The notes below the pieces were generated by a model that searched no databases, was not told the origin of the DNA, and saw nothing but the letters and a program-made list of their open reading frames with translations. Source: Parasedimentitalea maritima (lineage in GTDB: Bacteria > Pseudomonadota > Alphaproteobacteria > Rhodobacterales > Rhodobacteraceae). From it: 64,000 nucleotides of DNA. Made by a program: the position numbers and the translations under genes. Location: NCBI RefSeq assembly GCF_005771405.1, contig NZ_VAUA01000006.1, positions 83,251 to 147,250 on the forward strand, written 5' to 3'. Within the stretch, counting starts at the first letter, position 1; every line of letters begins with the position of its first letter. Shown in pieces: positions 63,609-64,000 of the stretch.

Positions 63609-64000
63609 ATGACCAATCGTACTGCTCTTTTGACCAATACCAAGGCGCTTGCTGAGGCGATCCCCCTGCTGATGGGGGACCGAGTTGAAGTCGTTGTTCA
63701 CGACCTGCGAAGCGAGACAATCGCCCATATCGTCAATCCGTTTTCGCAGCGTAAATCTGGCGATCCATCGAACATGCAGGAAATTGATTTTCGCCCCAGT
63801 GACACAGTCATCGGCCCCTATGAAAAGGTAAATTGGGATGGCAATGTCATCCGCTCGATCAGTGTTGTGATGCGTGCTGAAAGTGGTGACGCTGAATTTG
63901 TGCTCTGTATCAACCACGATCAAGTGGACCTGCAGCAACTGCAACGAGCGGTCCGTGCTTTACAGCCAGCCAGACTTTCCAGCTCACAGCCCGAATCCCT
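63609..64000 (+). CDS. YheO-like PAS/HTH transcriptional regulator (partial)
   Basis: First 130 residues of a YheO-family regulator. VEVVVHDLRSETIAHIVNPFSQRKSGDP is characteristic of the YheO_N PAS-like domain. The C-terminal HTH lies beyond the window. Family members include DauR, which responds to D-arginine. Co-transcribed with the aminotransferase; likely regulator of this amino-acid locus. Confidence 0.85.
   Translation, partial: MTNRTALLTNTKALAEAIPLLMGDRVEVVVHDLRSETIAHIVNPFSQRKSGDPSNMQEIDFRPSDTVIGPYEKVNWDGNVIRSISVVMRAESGDAEFVLCINHDQVDLQQLQRAVRALQPARLSSSQPES

Noticed and set aside
1-64000. tRNA, rRNA or CRISPR arrays
   Set aside because: No cloverleaf-like gene, ribosomal sequence or regularly spaced repeat set was noticed; the only tandem array is the 22-bp iterons.

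Overview
The window looks like part of an extrachromosomal replicon (plasmid or chromid) of a marine alphaproteobacterium, most likely a member of the Roseobacter group (Rhodobacteraceae). The reasons are a Rep_3-type initiator with an iteron array and parAB genes, the GC-rich alphaproteobacterial codon use, the many ATGA-coupled operons, and a gene content typical of that group: form I CO dehydrogenase, ABC uptake systems paired with catabolic enzymes, EutB/EutC-like enzymes and many regulators. The assignment to the group is inference; there is no rRNA or other phylogenetic marker here.

Layout. 1-5.2 kb: assimilatory nitrate/nitrite reduction (nirB-nirD-nasA, leftward, nasA cut by the window edge) with a divergent LysR regulator. 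5.2-9.5 kb: replication and partition module (rep leftward, iteron origin, parA-parB rightward) with four near-identical 17-bp parS-like palindromes. 9.6-14.6 kb: GlxA-type regulator diverging from acyl-CoA dehydrogenase, ADP-forming CoA ligase and a CaiD-like hydratase, probably gamma-butyrobetaine/carnitine breakdown. 14.7-22.2 kb: polar amino-acid ABC transporter diverging from TetR, AruH-like transaminase, AruI-like 2-ketoarginine decarboxylase and dimethylargininase. 22.3-31.0 kb: carbon monoxide dehydrogenase locus coxC-M-S-L-D-E-F-(47-aa small gene)-G. 31.4-47.1 kb: an unusual locus in which histidine ammonia-lyase and urocanate hydratase are embedded among a TrpXYZ-type ABC transporter, an aminotransferase, an FAD-linked 2-hydroxyacid dehydrogenase broken by one in-frame stop, a CoA-transferase, an MDR oxidoreductase, a 7Fe ferredoxin, a nitroreductase-fold flavoprotein, a ferredoxin-NADP reductase, and IclR and LuxR regulators; hutI and hutG are absent. 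47.6-58.7 kb: xylose regulon (xylG-H-F, xylR, galM-xylA-xylB) into which a MauG-like di-heme protein and an ASPIC/UnbV beta-propeller protein have been built. 59.0-59.2 kb: a decayed fragment of a second ParA/RepA gene. 59.3-64.0 kb: FAH-family hydrolase, EutB-like dehydratase, EutC-like cyclodeaminase, and a divergent aminotransferase with a YheO-type regulator (cut by the edge).

The window is thus a string of self-contained nutrient modules, each with its own regulator and often its own transporter, loaded on a replicon backbone: nitrogen (nitrate, arginine/methylarginine, histidine-like compounds), carbon (xylose, betaine) and energy (CO). The least conventional locus is the 31.4-47.1 kb hutH/hutU region, which I consider the best candidate for an undescribed pathway. 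No tRNA, rRNA, CRISPR array or intact insertion sequence was seen.
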